Shown here: positions 1 to 8,060 of the stretch, piece by piece
Layout: every line of letters starts with the position of its first letter
Position numbering within the stretch: position 1 is the stretch's first letter
Assembly: GCA_965225955.1 (NCBI GenBank)
Contig: CBDDBX010000044.1
Location: forward strand, 62,001-126,000
Direction: 5' to 3'
Source of the DNA: CBDDBX01 sp965225955
GTDB taxonomy: Bacteria > Acidobacteriota > Aminicenantia > UBA2199
Length of the DNA: 64,000 bases
Notes under the pieces: generated by a model
What the model was told of the DNA's origin: nothing
Databases searched by the model: none
What the model saw: the letters and a program-made list of their open reading frames with translations, nothing else
Program-made: the position numbers and the translations under genes

Positions 1-507
1 ACCATCAAGATAGGCTGTTGCTGAGGTATCAAGGGCATATTTTCCAAGTTCCAGTGATTTATTCTTATCACCAGAAGCACTAAGGATATTCATAAAGTTT
101 TCCAGCTGTTTGTCTTTTAAAGGATAACATCCAGCATCTATATCCGGCACCTGTCCTAAGGATCTTGAAAAAGCGAACTGTTCTTTGTCACTATTCCATT
201 TTACTGTACCAACAAGAGTCAACTTAACAGTATTAATTACACTCTCATCAGCTCCTTCAAGCTCAATAGCTTCATTTTCATCCTCTACGGTTTCAGAAAC
301 AGCAACAGATTTAATAACTTTATCAATAATCCCTATAAGCCAACTACTAACAGCTGAGGAAACCCGCATCGCTACCAGTTGCCCAACTCTTGCTTTATGG
401 AGGGCTTCTACTGTTTTTACATGTATAGCAACTTTTCTGGTATCTACCTCTCTTACAGTTCCCAACAACTCTTCACATTTGAAATCAAAGAACCTATTCT
501 CTTCCAT
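1..507 (-). CDS. herA: HerA-type ATPase, N-terminal part (cut by window edge)
   Basis: Translating the minus strand from the ATG at 507 gives an open frame that runs off the left edge of the window (169 codons, no stop). It begins MEENRFFDFKCEELLGTVRE and looks like the HAS-barrel that precedes the RecA-like core of HerA/DUF87 ATPases. The last visible residues, LGKYALDTSATAYLDG, fit the stretch just before the Walker A loop in that family. The Walker motifs themselves lie outside the window. The ATG sits 4 nt after the stop of the SIR2 gene, and its Shine-Dalgarno (GGAGAG) lies inside that gene's last codons, so the two are translationally coupled. HerA hexamers partner NADase SIR2 proteins in Sir2-HerA antiphage systems. 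The family call rests on the N-terminal domain and the context only. Confidence 0.72.
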   Translation of the reverse strand, partial: MEENRFFDFKCEELLGTVREVDTRKVAIHVKTVEALHKARVGQLVAMRVSSAVSSWLIGIIDKVIKSVAVSETVEDENEAIELEGADESVINTVKLTLVGTVKWNSDKEQFAFSRSLGQVPDIDAGCYPLKDKQLENFMNILSASGDKNKSLELGKYALDTSATAYLDG

Positions 508-511
508 AACA

Positions 512-1609
512 TTACTCTCCTAATATCGTAGACGCAAACGTTTCAAAGTTCCACAAACTTATACCATCCAAGATCAAACGATCTCTATATTTAGCATTAT
601 AGATTAATGTAGAATTATCATTATCCCCTTTACATACAAGCCACATATTCTCACTATGCTTAAGTTCTTCATCAATTCTATTATTCTTACTTCTCGTAAT
701 TATAAGCCCCTTGCATCCTTCGACTCTAAGCTTACTCCTAAAATGCTCATTATAGATCTGGTTATCATTAAATCCAAATCCAAGAAATAAGAAAGAGTTA
801 GATTTTTTTATAACTTCATCACATTTACTTAAAAGTACACCTCTATAATTATGCAACTTTTCATGTTTGGAGATACCTGGAGTTATCATTATGCGCTCAA
901 CATCTTCAGGTTTACCATTTGTCCAGATATCAGTTTCAACCAATTCATCTTTAAACTTATAGGTGTTCAGAGAGCCATGCACCTTATATAACCGGACATG
1001 GTTCTTAAATCGGGCTAAACGTTTGGTTCTACCTCTCATAGAAATAGCTTCAACATAACTCATTTCTCTTAAAGATTGTTCCCAATCCAGTCTTCTTAAC
1101 ACTTTCCCGCAAAAACCTGTAGAGTAGGAGATACCTGCACTTGTAAAAGCATATTCAGCAATCATATCATAATTAGTAGTTGCTACATTCAGAGCCTTAT
1201 TTGATTCAGGTAATCCTTCAAGTAGCTTCTTTAAAACAGCAATTGCAGGCCATGACATATTAGCATATAAAATGTTATCTCTGTATCTCAGGTCTTCATC
1301 AAGTACCTTTTCAGATGTTTTATCTACAATAATATTTATTAGGTCCGGCTCACGCACTTTATCAAGAGAAGATTCCAGATCCTTACCGTTATTAAGCTCA
1401 TCCAGAACAGCCTGCCATTCCGTTTGTTGTTTTGAGTTCAACTCGTTTTTCACAATATTATCTTTAAGATATTGTTCCAGTGCCCCCATACCAAAACCTG
1501 AACTTATAGAACATGACGTACCGGTTCCGAAAAGTACAAAAGGAGTTTCGTTAAAAAAATTCTGCAAATTTTCATAAGCAAGCTCTTTGGTTAAATCAGG
1601 TTTACTCAT
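512..1609 (-). CDS. SIR2-domain protein of a Sir2-HerA defence module
   Basis: 365 aa with a SIR2 Rossmann fold: a glycine-rich nucleotide loop at 27-33 (FGTGTSC, a variant of GAGxS), TTNYD at 144-148, the expected catalytic His in KVHGS (His211), and a C-terminal FLFLGFGFND strand-loop. These are the motifs of SIR2_2-type NAD-hydrolysing domains used in phage defence, rather than of protein deacetylases with a zinc module. The start ATG has AAAGGG 7 nt upstream. The gene lies directly before, and is coupled to, the HerA-type gene, which is the arrangement of Sir2-HerA systems where NAD depletion aborts infection. That activity here is inferred from family knowledge. Confidence 0.8.
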   Translation of the reverse strand: MSKPDLTKELAYENLQNFFNETPFVLFGTGTSCSISSGFGMGALEQYLKDNIVKNELNSKQQTEWQAVLDELNNGKDLESSLDKVREPDLINIIVDKTSEKVLDEDLRYRDNILYANMSWPAIAVLKKLLEGLPESNKALNVATTNYDMIAEYAFTSAGISYSTGFCGKVLRRLDWEQSLREMSYVEAISMRGRTKRLARFKNHVRLYKVHGSLNTYKFKDELVETDIWTNGKPEDVERIMITPGISKHEKLHNYRGVLLSKCDEVIKKSNSFLFLGFGFNDNQIYNEHFRSKLRVEGCKGLIITRSKNNRIDEELKHSENMWLVCKGDNDNSTLIYNAKYRDRLILDGISLWNFETFASTILGE

Positions 1610-1909
1610 TATTATACCCTTTTGTATTTATATTCAGATTCTCTTTCATTCTTAATAAATTCCTTAATGATTAAGTACTTTATAATCCTTATATTGAATA
1701 ATTTATCACACCATAGTACCTGAAATAAAGCAAATTATGAAGGTTAATAAAATAACAATACTACTATAAAATTTTGATTGGAATACTTGTTAACTGATTG
1801 ACACGGAATTATATTACTTTCTTTACTGACCAAACAGTTGATGCAGATAGAGCATCTTTGGGGTTAAGATGCTCTTTTATGGTTGGATTTACTGTTTTTT
1901 ATGGGCAAT
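1610..1909. other. Intergenic region, 300 nt
   Basis: No gene is seen. It holds the promoter region of the SIR2/herA pair on the minus strand (AT-rich, no single convincing -35/-10 pair) and the hairpin at 1849-1875. Confidence 0.5.
1849..1875. terminator. Hairpin terminator after the M48/M16 operon
   Basis: Perfect 10-bp arms AGAGCATCTT / AAGATGCTCT with a 7-nt loop. On the + strand it is followed by TTTAT. It lies 35 nt beyond the stop of the minus-strand M48 gene, so it probably ends that operon, although the U-tract is weak in that direction. Confidence 0.55.
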
Positions 1910-3760
1910 TCAGAAGTCCTGTTTTTTTCTGTAGAGAACAGCTTTCTTCTTTATACGTTGATACTGTTTCTGAAGGTGTGAATCATCAGGCTTCATCTGT
2001 AAGGCCTTTGTAGTTGCCCATAATGCCTCTTTATAAAGTTCATTCTGAAGAGCTGCTTCAGCGAAAGTATCATATATATGGGCTGCTTTTCTCAAAGTAA
2101 GAGCTCTTCTGGCAAGCTCAAGAGCTTTAAAAGGATCGTGATAAGCTTCAACAGGACATTTCAGAAGAAACCATGAGTAGTTATTCAGTGTTTCCGGCTG
2201 ATTGTTGTTAAGCATCAGAGACTGCTCAAAATTAGACTTTACCTTTCCCCACTGCTCCATATTATAGTAGACCATTCCCAGTACGCTATAGTAGAGGTAA
2301 TTATCTGGATTAGTTATAACTTTCTCTTCAACTGCCGCAGCATACATGCCCAGATTCAGTAGTAGCTTCTTCTCTTTTACAGTCGGATTGAATGCAATAA
2401 CAGCAAAAATAATCAGCCCTGTTGCGTACTGAATCAGTCTGCGTCTCACCTTACGATTATGTTTAGATACCACTTTGGGGTTATCTTCAACTTTTCTCAG
2501 AAAATTTATACGCTCCACAATATTGTAGTGGTGCCAGTTTCTTTTACTTCCATCATCTCCGGTAACAACTCTCAGCTTATTGAAAGCGCTTATCAGAAAA
2601 TTGAGTGGTATTCCCGCCTCATAACAGAAACAGTCAGCCTGCCTCTCAAAGTTTCTCATAAAATATCCGAAGAGAAATCTGAAATAGAGAAAGAACAGAA
2701 CAAGTGATACAATTACAGTTATAAATCCCAGAGAGCTGCCATCAAGATTATCTGTCAGAAAATTAAATGAGGTAATATTACTTAACAGCTTAACAGTTCC
2801 AATAACAAGCCAGTCCAGAATTCCTATATTGAGAACAATAAAACCTCCAAAAAAGAATATATAGAAAAGAATATGCTTCTTCTTAACATGCCCTGCTTCA
2901 TGCCCTACGACTCCGAGAATTTCTGCTGTATCGAGGGTTCTCATCAGTTCCGGTGTAATTAAAAGATATCTGAATCTTCCCAGTAGTCCAACAACTCCTG
3001 CCGTAACCATTGAGCCATTAAGAGCATTCCAGGAGAGTACTTTTCTGAATCTGATACCGGTTCTTTCTGAGAAGCCATCAATGAGATACTTCAACCCCGG
3101 ATCTTCAAGAGGTCTGCAATCCCAGAACTTAACCATAAGAAGCGGAGCAAATAGTGCAAACACCCCAAGAAAAGTAATAAGAAAAGATACCTGAAAAAAG
3201 AGGGAACCTCCAAATTCAAAGACCTGTTTACCTCCCATAAGAGTAGCTATCTCAGTAATTGCAGATAAGATTGCCCAGGGAATAAGAATAACAAGGTTAA
3301 ATTTGATGTGTCCTTTAACATACTGTGCGGCACTATCTGTTATTCTGATCTGCCTGCCACTTGTAATCCATGCAATATACCAGCATATAACCGGATGTAA
3401 CAGGAAAATAAGCAAACCAAGACAGTTTATGAGAAAATCTGATGCAGGAACTCCCTGAAGTCCTTTAAACAGCTGTTTTATATCAAAAAGAAAGAGCTCT
3501 GCTCCGAAGAACAGTACACCTGCTCCGACCCATAAATTGAGTCCTGATGAGTATGAAGAAGCAAAAGCACTGTAAGATATTGCATTACGTTTATATTTCC
3601 TGGCCAAAGTCTCAAAATAGATAAAAACCAGTACTGAATAGACAAGGAGTGAAGCCAGCAGATTTATTACACTCTCTCCGGCGCTGATATTACCACCAGT
3701 TCCTGCTACAGTAAGAAGAGATAAGACTACAATAAAGTAGAAAAAATTGGCATAAATCAT
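1910..3760 (-). CDS. Membrane M48-family zinc metallopeptidase with C-terminal TPRs
   Basis: 616 aa. A long membrane-embedded N-terminal half (hydrophobic segments near 5-20, 32-50, 75-92, 110-132, 153-175 and 186-210) leads to HEAGH at 287-291 (zinc ligands and catalytic Glu). Two more hydrophobic segments follow, then FERQAD at 371-376, whose Glu372 is the expected third ligand. Residues from about 505 to 610 form TPR-like helices, as in BepA-type outer-membrane quality-control peptidases, though those are not polytopic. I chose the ATG at 3760 because it shares one base with the stop of the MEMO gene (TAATG) and has AGGAGA upstream. An in-frame extension of 60 codons upstream would be a read-through of the overlapping gene and lacks family similarity. 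It is the last gene of a coupled four-gene operon. Confidence 0.85.
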   Translation of the reverse strand: MIYANFFYFIVVLSLLTVAGTGGNISAGESVINLLASLLVYSVLVFIYFETLARKYKRNAISYSAFASSYSSGLNLWVGAGVLFFGAELFLFDIKQLFKGLQGVPASDFLINCLGLLIFLLHPVICWYIAWITSGRQIRITDSAAQYVKGHIKFNLVILIPWAILSAITEIATLMGGKQVFEFGGSLFFQVSFLITFLGVFALFAPLLMVKFWDCRPLEDPGLKYLIDGFSERTGIRFRKVLSWNALNGSMVTAGVVGLLGRFRYLLITPELMRTLDTAEILGVVGHEAGHVKKKHILFYIFFFGGFIVLNIGILDWLVIGTVKLLSNITSFNFLTDNLDGSSLGFITVIVSLVLFFLYFRFLFGYFMRNFERQADCFCYEAGIPLNFLISAFNKLRVVTGDDGSKRNWHHYNIVERINFLRKVEDNPKVVSKHNRKVRRRLIQYATGLIIFAVIAFNPTVKEKKLLLNLGMYAAAVEEKVITNPDNYLYYSVLGMVYYNMEQWGKVKSNFEQSLMLNNNQPETLNNYSWFLLKCPVEAYHDPFKALELARRALTLRKAAHIYDTFAEAALQNELYKEALWATTKALQMKPDDSHLQKQYQRIKKKAVLYRKKQDF

Positions 3761-4572
3761 TAAGTCACGTCTCCTGTTTTCCGGGAGATTGTTGCACTCA
3801 GATAGGCTACTACACTTGAGTAATCCCCTGTTACAACACCGGAGTGGGTATATTTTACCACCTCTCCGCAAGCCTCTCCAACCCCATAAAGCAACATGGC
3901 TACGGAAGAGACACCACACATTGTAATTCTGTGTTTCCATACACTCTTAAGAAGTTCCAGAGGATCACACTTCTCAATAGCTCTGATTGCATAACTATCA
4001 ATTTCACCGGCTTTATCAGCAGATATAAAATGGCTCATATCTGTGGAGGCAACAATAAGAGCATTATATTTGTCAGCCACTTCTCTTAAAGTTCTGCCAC
4101 AGCTTTCAAGAATTTTTATATCGTGAGTAGCTATAAGTACAGGTACAACTCTGCTCTCTTTACCATAATACTGAATAAGGGGTATCTGCACTTCAATTGA
4201 ATGTTCCCGCTTTCCATATTGTGTGCTCATACTGAACAGAGAATTGAGTCTGATTAATTCTTCTGCAATATCCTTGTTAACGGAGATATCTCCAAGAGGA
4301 GATCTCCACATATCGTGTCCATCAATAGTCACCCCTTCAGATTCTCCCCGGTGATCAACTCCGAGAACAATAACATTTTCAGGCACAACTACCCTCTTAT
4401 ATGCATCAGCGGCACACTGGCCGGAATATATGTAACCTGCATGAGGAGCAACAATTCCGATAACACCATCCTGTACAGAAGTACTGGAAGTACCGAAACC
4501 TTCTATTACACTTTTGAGTTCTGAATAATCTGAAGGATAAAACAGTCCCGCTACACCTGGCTCTCTTATCAT
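3760..4572 (-). CDS. MEMO1-family protein (AmmeMemoRadiSam protein B-like)
   Basis: 270 aa, full length for the family. Motifs in order: APHAGYIYSG near residue 43, EHSIEVQIPL near 123, and STDMSHF near 175. These correspond to the conserved His/Asp/Cys-pocket blocks of MEMO proteins, which are related in fold to class III extradiol dioxygenases. Family members often sit with a radical-SAM protein and an AMMECR1 protein. Neither partner is next to it here; instead it lies between an M16-like gene (4-nt ATGA overlap) and the M48 peptidase (1-nt overlap). Its biochemical role is unknown. Confidence 0.88.
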   Translation of the reverse strand: MIREPGVAGLFYPSDYSELKSVIEGFGTSSTSVQDGVIGIVAPHAGYIYSGQCAADAYKRVVVPENVIVLGVDHRGESEGVTIDGHDMWRSPLGDISVNKDIAEELIRLNSLFSMSTQYGKREHSIEVQIPLIQYYGKESRVVPVLIATHDIKILESCGRTLREVADKYNALIVASTDMSHFISADKAGEIDSYAIRAIEKCDPLELLKSVWKHRITMCGVSSVAMLLYGVGEACGEVVKYTHSGVVTGDYSSVVAYLSATISRKTGDVT

Positions 4573-5897
4573 GACGCCTCCTCACCGAACTGACTCTTCT
4601 CAGGGCCAATTACAATATATTGGGTTCTGTTATCTATAAAAATATCCTGAAGAAACTTATTAAACTCTTCAGGTGTAACAGCATCTATAATTTCATGATA
4701 CCTGCAGACACTATAAAAACCTGCACCAATCATCTCAAACATTCCAAGAAGGAAAGTTCTCCCACTCTTGCTCTCTTTCTCTCTGAAGAATGATACAACA
4801 GCTGTTCTTTTTCCTTTTTCCAGCTCTTCAGCCGATACACCGCCGGATTTCAGGTTCTTAATAATATTTTTAAATTCCCGGTATCCCTCTTTCCAGTTTT
4901 CCATTGATGTACTGAAGTAGCAGTTAAGGAGCCCTGCATTTTTCATCAGGTAGAGCTTTACATTAACATCATATGCCAGATTCAGAGGCTCTCTGAGCTT
5001 CCATAAACGTGAACCGATTCCTTTACCTGTTACTGCTCTGAACAGGCTCATCATAGCATAAGTTTTTATATCCGGTTTCTCAACAGCAATACTGCAGGAG
5101 ATAATTGCCTGTTCTCTTACTTTTGAGATAACAAGCTGGTCTTTTTCACCACTTTTAAATATCTCCCTGCTGTTTCCGGTTTCTGCAGTTCCTCTGAATT
5201 TAAGCTTACCGAACTCTTTTTCAAGAACCTGTTTAAGTTTATTGATTTCCATATCAGACGCAGCAGTAATGACCATACTTTCACCGGAGATAAACCTTTT
5301 ATAGTTATTCTTAATATCCTCTACTGATATTGCATCTACAGATAACTGATTTCCATACACTTCACCACCATAACTATCTCCGGTAAAGAGGCATCTCATA
5401 ATACTATCTTCCATTACTGAGTACGGATCATCCCCTCTGGATTTTATGATTCTTTTCATACTTCCATTTACTGCTCCAAGCCTGATTTTGTTAATCAAAG
5501 GCTTTTTGATCATTTTCCCTACAATTTTAAGTACCGACTGAAGTTCAGTAGTTAAACAACTCAAAGTCATTACTGTAAAGTCGCCTCTTACATCCACATT
5601 AAGAGCAGATCCACTTTCCATAAACTCTTTAACCATAGAGTCCTGCTGAAAAGATGAGATTATACGTGTAGTGGCATAACCAAGTCCTGCTTTTCCCTGA
5701 ATGCTTTTTCTTGAAAAGAAGAAACGTATAACCGTAGTTTCAGAACTGTTATCCCTGTATATAATAAGGGGCAGATTATTTGACAGTTTAAGTTTCTGTG
5801 CTTCAGTAATATCTATAACTGTACGCAGATCTTCTGTTTCCCCGGAAACCTGAGGAGTTAAAGTGAGTAATATAATAAGGATAAGAGCTGTAACCAC
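4569..5897 (-). CDS. M16-family peptidase-like protein lacking the zinc motif
   Basis: 442 aa with an N-terminal signal peptide (hydrophobic 3-16, cleavage near VSG-E). The two-lobe M16 pattern is recognisable: an N-terminal strand block, then a second half with KLREPLNLAYDVNVKL, like the R/Y region of the M16 C-terminal domain. No HxxEH is present where the catalytic motif should be (GLGYATTRI occupies it). It is probably the non-catalytic partner of the active M16 protein encoded just upstream, whose stop shares a base with this start. Bacterial M16B enzymes commonly work as such active/inactive pairs in the periplasm. Confidence 0.8.
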   Translation of the reverse strand: MVTALILIILLTLTPQVSGETEDLRTVIDITEAQKLKLSNNLPLIIYRDNSSETTVIRFFFSRKSIQGKAGLGYATTRIISSFQQDSMVKEFMESGSALNVDVRGDFTVMTLSCLTTELQSVLKIVGKMIKKPLINKIRLGAVNGSMKRIIKSRGDDPYSVMEDSIMRCLFTGDSYGGEVYGNQLSVDAISVEDIKNNYKRFISGESMVITAASDMEINKLKQVLEKEFGKLKFRGTAETGNSREIFKSGEKDQLVISKVREQAIISCSIAVEKPDIKTYAMMSLFRAVTGKGIGSRLWKLREPLNLAYDVNVKLYLMKNAGLLNCYFSTSMENWKEGYREFKNIIKNLKSGGVSAEELEKGKRTAVVSFFREKESKSGRTFLLGMFEMIGAGFYSVCRYHEIIDAVTPEEFNKFLQDIFIDNRTQYIVIGPEKSQFGEEAS

Positions 5898-7219
5898 TAT
5901 TTCCTCCTGAATTTTTGCGGCAGAATTGCCAGACTGAAGTATCTTCCCTTAAGCATATACTTTCTTACCATTTTATGTATACTATCTGAATTAACTTTAC
6001 TTGTTTCCGCCATATCATACCACCTTTTAAGAACTATATAACGAGAATATGCTCTTGCCATATTTATCCCTTTTTCACTAAATGTTTCTCTTGAAAACTT
6101 CTGGCTGTTTGCACTATATTTAAGAAAATCGAACCTTCCCAGCCTGTCATTTGGAGGATAGTCCTCAATAGTATATCTGAATTTACTCATCTGCTGAAGG
6201 AACATTTCAAGAGTAGCAATAACTCTTGAAGGGCTGGAGAGTTCAGGATTAAACTTAAACTCAAAAAGCAATAGCCCGTTGTTAATCATGGAGACATATT
6301 TCACGTCACATGAATCAGCGGTTCTTCTTCTGTTAATAAAAGCTTTGCCAAGCAAAGGATATATACCTTTTGAAATTATTGATGTAAAAACCCTCATGGT
6401 TTCTGCTTCATTCCCATTCATTGAAGGAGCATTAAAACCTGCGACTACATACCCAAGCTCTACATCTTCATAAGCCAGATTAATAGCCCTCTTCTTTATT
6501 TTCCGGGAGCTGCCAATTTCCGGCACCTTAAAACCTGAAGCTTTTATAGTTCCATAAATCTGCCTGATTTCAGACATTACCGATTTTCTATCAAAATCAC
6601 CTACCACTACAATTGAGCTGGAATCAGCTGAATAGTGCTGATGGTACCACTTTACCATATCTTTATACTTCAGGTTTTTTATTCCATGCTCTGTACCCTG
6701 AAGAGGGTTCTGATACACCGTACCTTTAAGAACTTTTGCAGTTACAATACTTCTGGCTCTTATGAGGGGCTTATCTCTCATCTGCCTCATCTCTTCTATC
6801 AGAATCTTTTTTTCACTTTCAAAAGCTTCTTCATCTATACTGAATTGATAAACCATAGTATGCAGAAACTTCAGAGCAAAAGAGAGGTTCTGAACCGGCA
6901 GGGAGATCTCAAAAGTTACAGCTTCATTATCTGTGTGCCCATTAATATCTGCTCCAACAGATCTTAAAGCAGAACTTCTGTCTCCTCCTCTGAAGAGAAT
7001 CAGATGTTCAAGAAGATGAGCAGTTCCCGGATGGGCTGCATCAAATTTGGCACCAGCTTCCACTCCAATTGATATATTAACTACCGGTGCTCCTTTCTTG
7101 TGTATAAAAAAGACCTTGAAACCATTATCCAACCGCCCTATTCTGTCATCCCCATAAAGATTTGCCGTTAACAAAAGAGCAGTCATTAATACAATTAATA
7201 TCCACCTACTACTTTTCAT
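5897..7219 (-). CDS. M16-family zinc metallopeptidase (active subunit)
   Basis: 440 aa. A signal peptide or anchor (MKSSRWILIVLMTALLLTAN) is followed by the inverted zinc motif HLLEH at 68-72 and a distal Glu pair at 142-143, as in M16B peptidases, so it should act in the periplasm. I chose the ATG at 7219. A longer frame from a TTG at 7255 would put 12 polar residues before the signal peptide, and that TTG is the start of a TTGACA -35 box. No Shine-Dalgarno precedes 7219 and the -10 box ends 6 nt before it, so the mRNA may be leaderless. First gene of the M16-M16-MEMO-M48 operon; the downstream gene starts on its stop codon (TAATG). Confidence 0.87.
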   Translation of the reverse strand: MKSSRWILIVLMTALLLTANLYGDDRIGRLDNGFKVFFIHKKGAPVVNISIGVEAGAKFDAAHPGTAHLLEHLILFRGGDRSSALRSVGADINGHTDNEAVTFEISLPVQNLSFALKFLHTMVYQFSIDEEAFESEKKILIEEMRQMRDKPLIRARSIVTAKVLKGTVYQNPLQGTEHGIKNLKYKDMVKWYHQHYSADSSSIVVVGDFDRKSVMSEIRQIYGTIKASGFKVPEIGSSRKIKKRAINLAYEDVELGYVVAGFNAPSMNGNEAETMRVFTSIISKGIYPLLGKAFINRRRTADSCDVKYVSMINNGLLLFEFKFNPELSSPSRVIATLEMFLQQMSKFRYTIEDYPPNDRLGRFDFLKYSANSQKFSRETFSEKGINMARAYSRYIVLKRWYDMAETSKVNSDSIHKMVRKYMLKGRYFSLAILPQKFRRK

Positions 7220-7255
7220 ATATATATAATATTCTTCATAAGGTTTTTTTGTCAA
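7220..7255 (-). promoter_or_regulatory. Promoter of the M16 operon, leaderless type
   Basis: On the minus strand: TTGACA (7255-7250), 18-bp spacer, TATTAT (7231-7226), six bases (ATATAT), then ATG at 7219. The expected transcription start falls on or next to the start codon. Confidence 0.6.
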
Positions 7256-7386
7256 AGAATATTACATTTTTTTATAGCCTTACATATATCTTTTAAGGTA
7301 AACCTATATTTCAGAGATCAAAAACTGTCACGAACTATCACTAATCAGCACCAGTTTGAGCTTTCCCGTAAGAACTATATTTTATA

Positions 7387-7415
7387 TTGAATAAATAAAT
7401 TTATTTTATTATTAT
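7387..7415 (+). promoter_or_regulatory. Promoter of the 7422 gene, leaderless type
   Basis: TTGAAT (7387-7392), 17-bp spacer, TATTAT (7410-7415), six bases (CCTCAT), then ATG at 7422. No Shine-Dalgarno sequence. It is divergent from the M16 promoter about 130 bp away. Confidence 0.6.
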
Positions 7416-7421
7416 CCTCAT

Positions 7422-8042
7422 ATGAAGGCCTCAATATTAGCTCTGTTTTTCATATCCATAACTCTTCCACTCAATAGTTCACAGGAGCATTTGATGTGGA
7501 AAATTAAAGTAACTGCCAGAATTTCAGGGCATTATGACATTAAAAAGAGCAGTGAATATATCAGAGGAGAATACAGTTTTACAATATCTGTTATAAACCA
7601 TCTCTGTGCAGATTCTCCTGAAAGGATTTCAGAAACAGATGTAATTACTCTACCTGACAACACAATTGTTTCAGACAGAAAGTGGCTTGAAACCATCAGG
7701 AAAGTTAATGGAGAAGAACTGACGAAGGATCTGTCGGACAGACTGGCTCCCGTCTTTTCCCTATCTTCTTTTATACTGCAGAACAGAAACCTGTACTTTC
7801 ATTATGAGATAGAATCAAGAGGAGATATGCAGAAACGCAGAATTCGCCTTCCATCCACTTTCAGAAAATATACAAAACACATTGATGATAAGAAGAGAAG
7901 AGTAGTAATTGGTACAACCGGCTCCAGATATTTTACAGAAAAGATGAAGTGGAGATATTTCAGAAAAAAGAAGGAATTCACCCACCATCAACAGGTGGAA
8001 CTTATACTGAAAGGGGAAAGAGCAGTAGAATCTGCTCTTTAA
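7422..8042 (+). CDS. Hypothetical exported protein
   Basis: 206 aa, not recognised. An N-terminal hydrophobic segment (residues 2-18, MKASILALFFISITLPLNSS) looks like a signal peptide. The rest is polar, rich in Lys/Arg and beta-prone, with a basic C-terminal third and no Cys pair or catalytic motif that I can name. It stands alone on the plus strand between two minus-strand operons, with its own promoter, and ends inside a terminator hairpin whose left arm encodes its last residues. Codon use resembles the neighbours. The function cannot be inferred. Confidence 0.7.
   Translation: MKASILALFFISITLPLNSSQEHLMWKIKVTARISGHYDIKKSSEYIRGEYSFTISVINHLCADSPERISETDVITLPDNTIVSDRKWLETIRKVNGEELTKDLSDRLAPVFSLSSFILQNRNLYFHYEIESRGDMQKRRIRLPSTFRKYTKHIDDKKRRVVIGTTGSRYFTEKMKWRYFRKKKEFTHHQQVELILKGERAVESAL
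8017..8040. terminator. Terminator between convergent genes
   Basis: Perfect 9-bp arms AAAGAGCAG / CTGCTCTTT with loop TAGAAT, followed by AATATTT on the + strand and preceded by A-rich sequence that would read as a short U-tract on the minus strand. It overlaps the end of the exported-protein gene and lies 20 nt from the hutI stop. Confidence 0.65.
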
Positions 8043-8060
8043 TATTTAGTTTATACTTTT

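Noticed and set aside
1798..2013. Plus-strand open frame of 71 codons across the terminator and the M48 3' end
   Set aside because: Antisense to a real gene, contains a terminator hairpin, no ribosome site.
3761..3940. 60-residue N-terminal extension of the M48 peptidase
   Set aside because: It is the MEMO gene read in another frame; the ATG at 3760 has a ribosome site and a TAATG overlap.
7220..7255. TTG start giving a longer M16 protein
   Set aside because: It would place polar residues before the signal peptide, and TTGACA is better explained as a -35 box. The same applies to the TTG at 22743 before mraZ.
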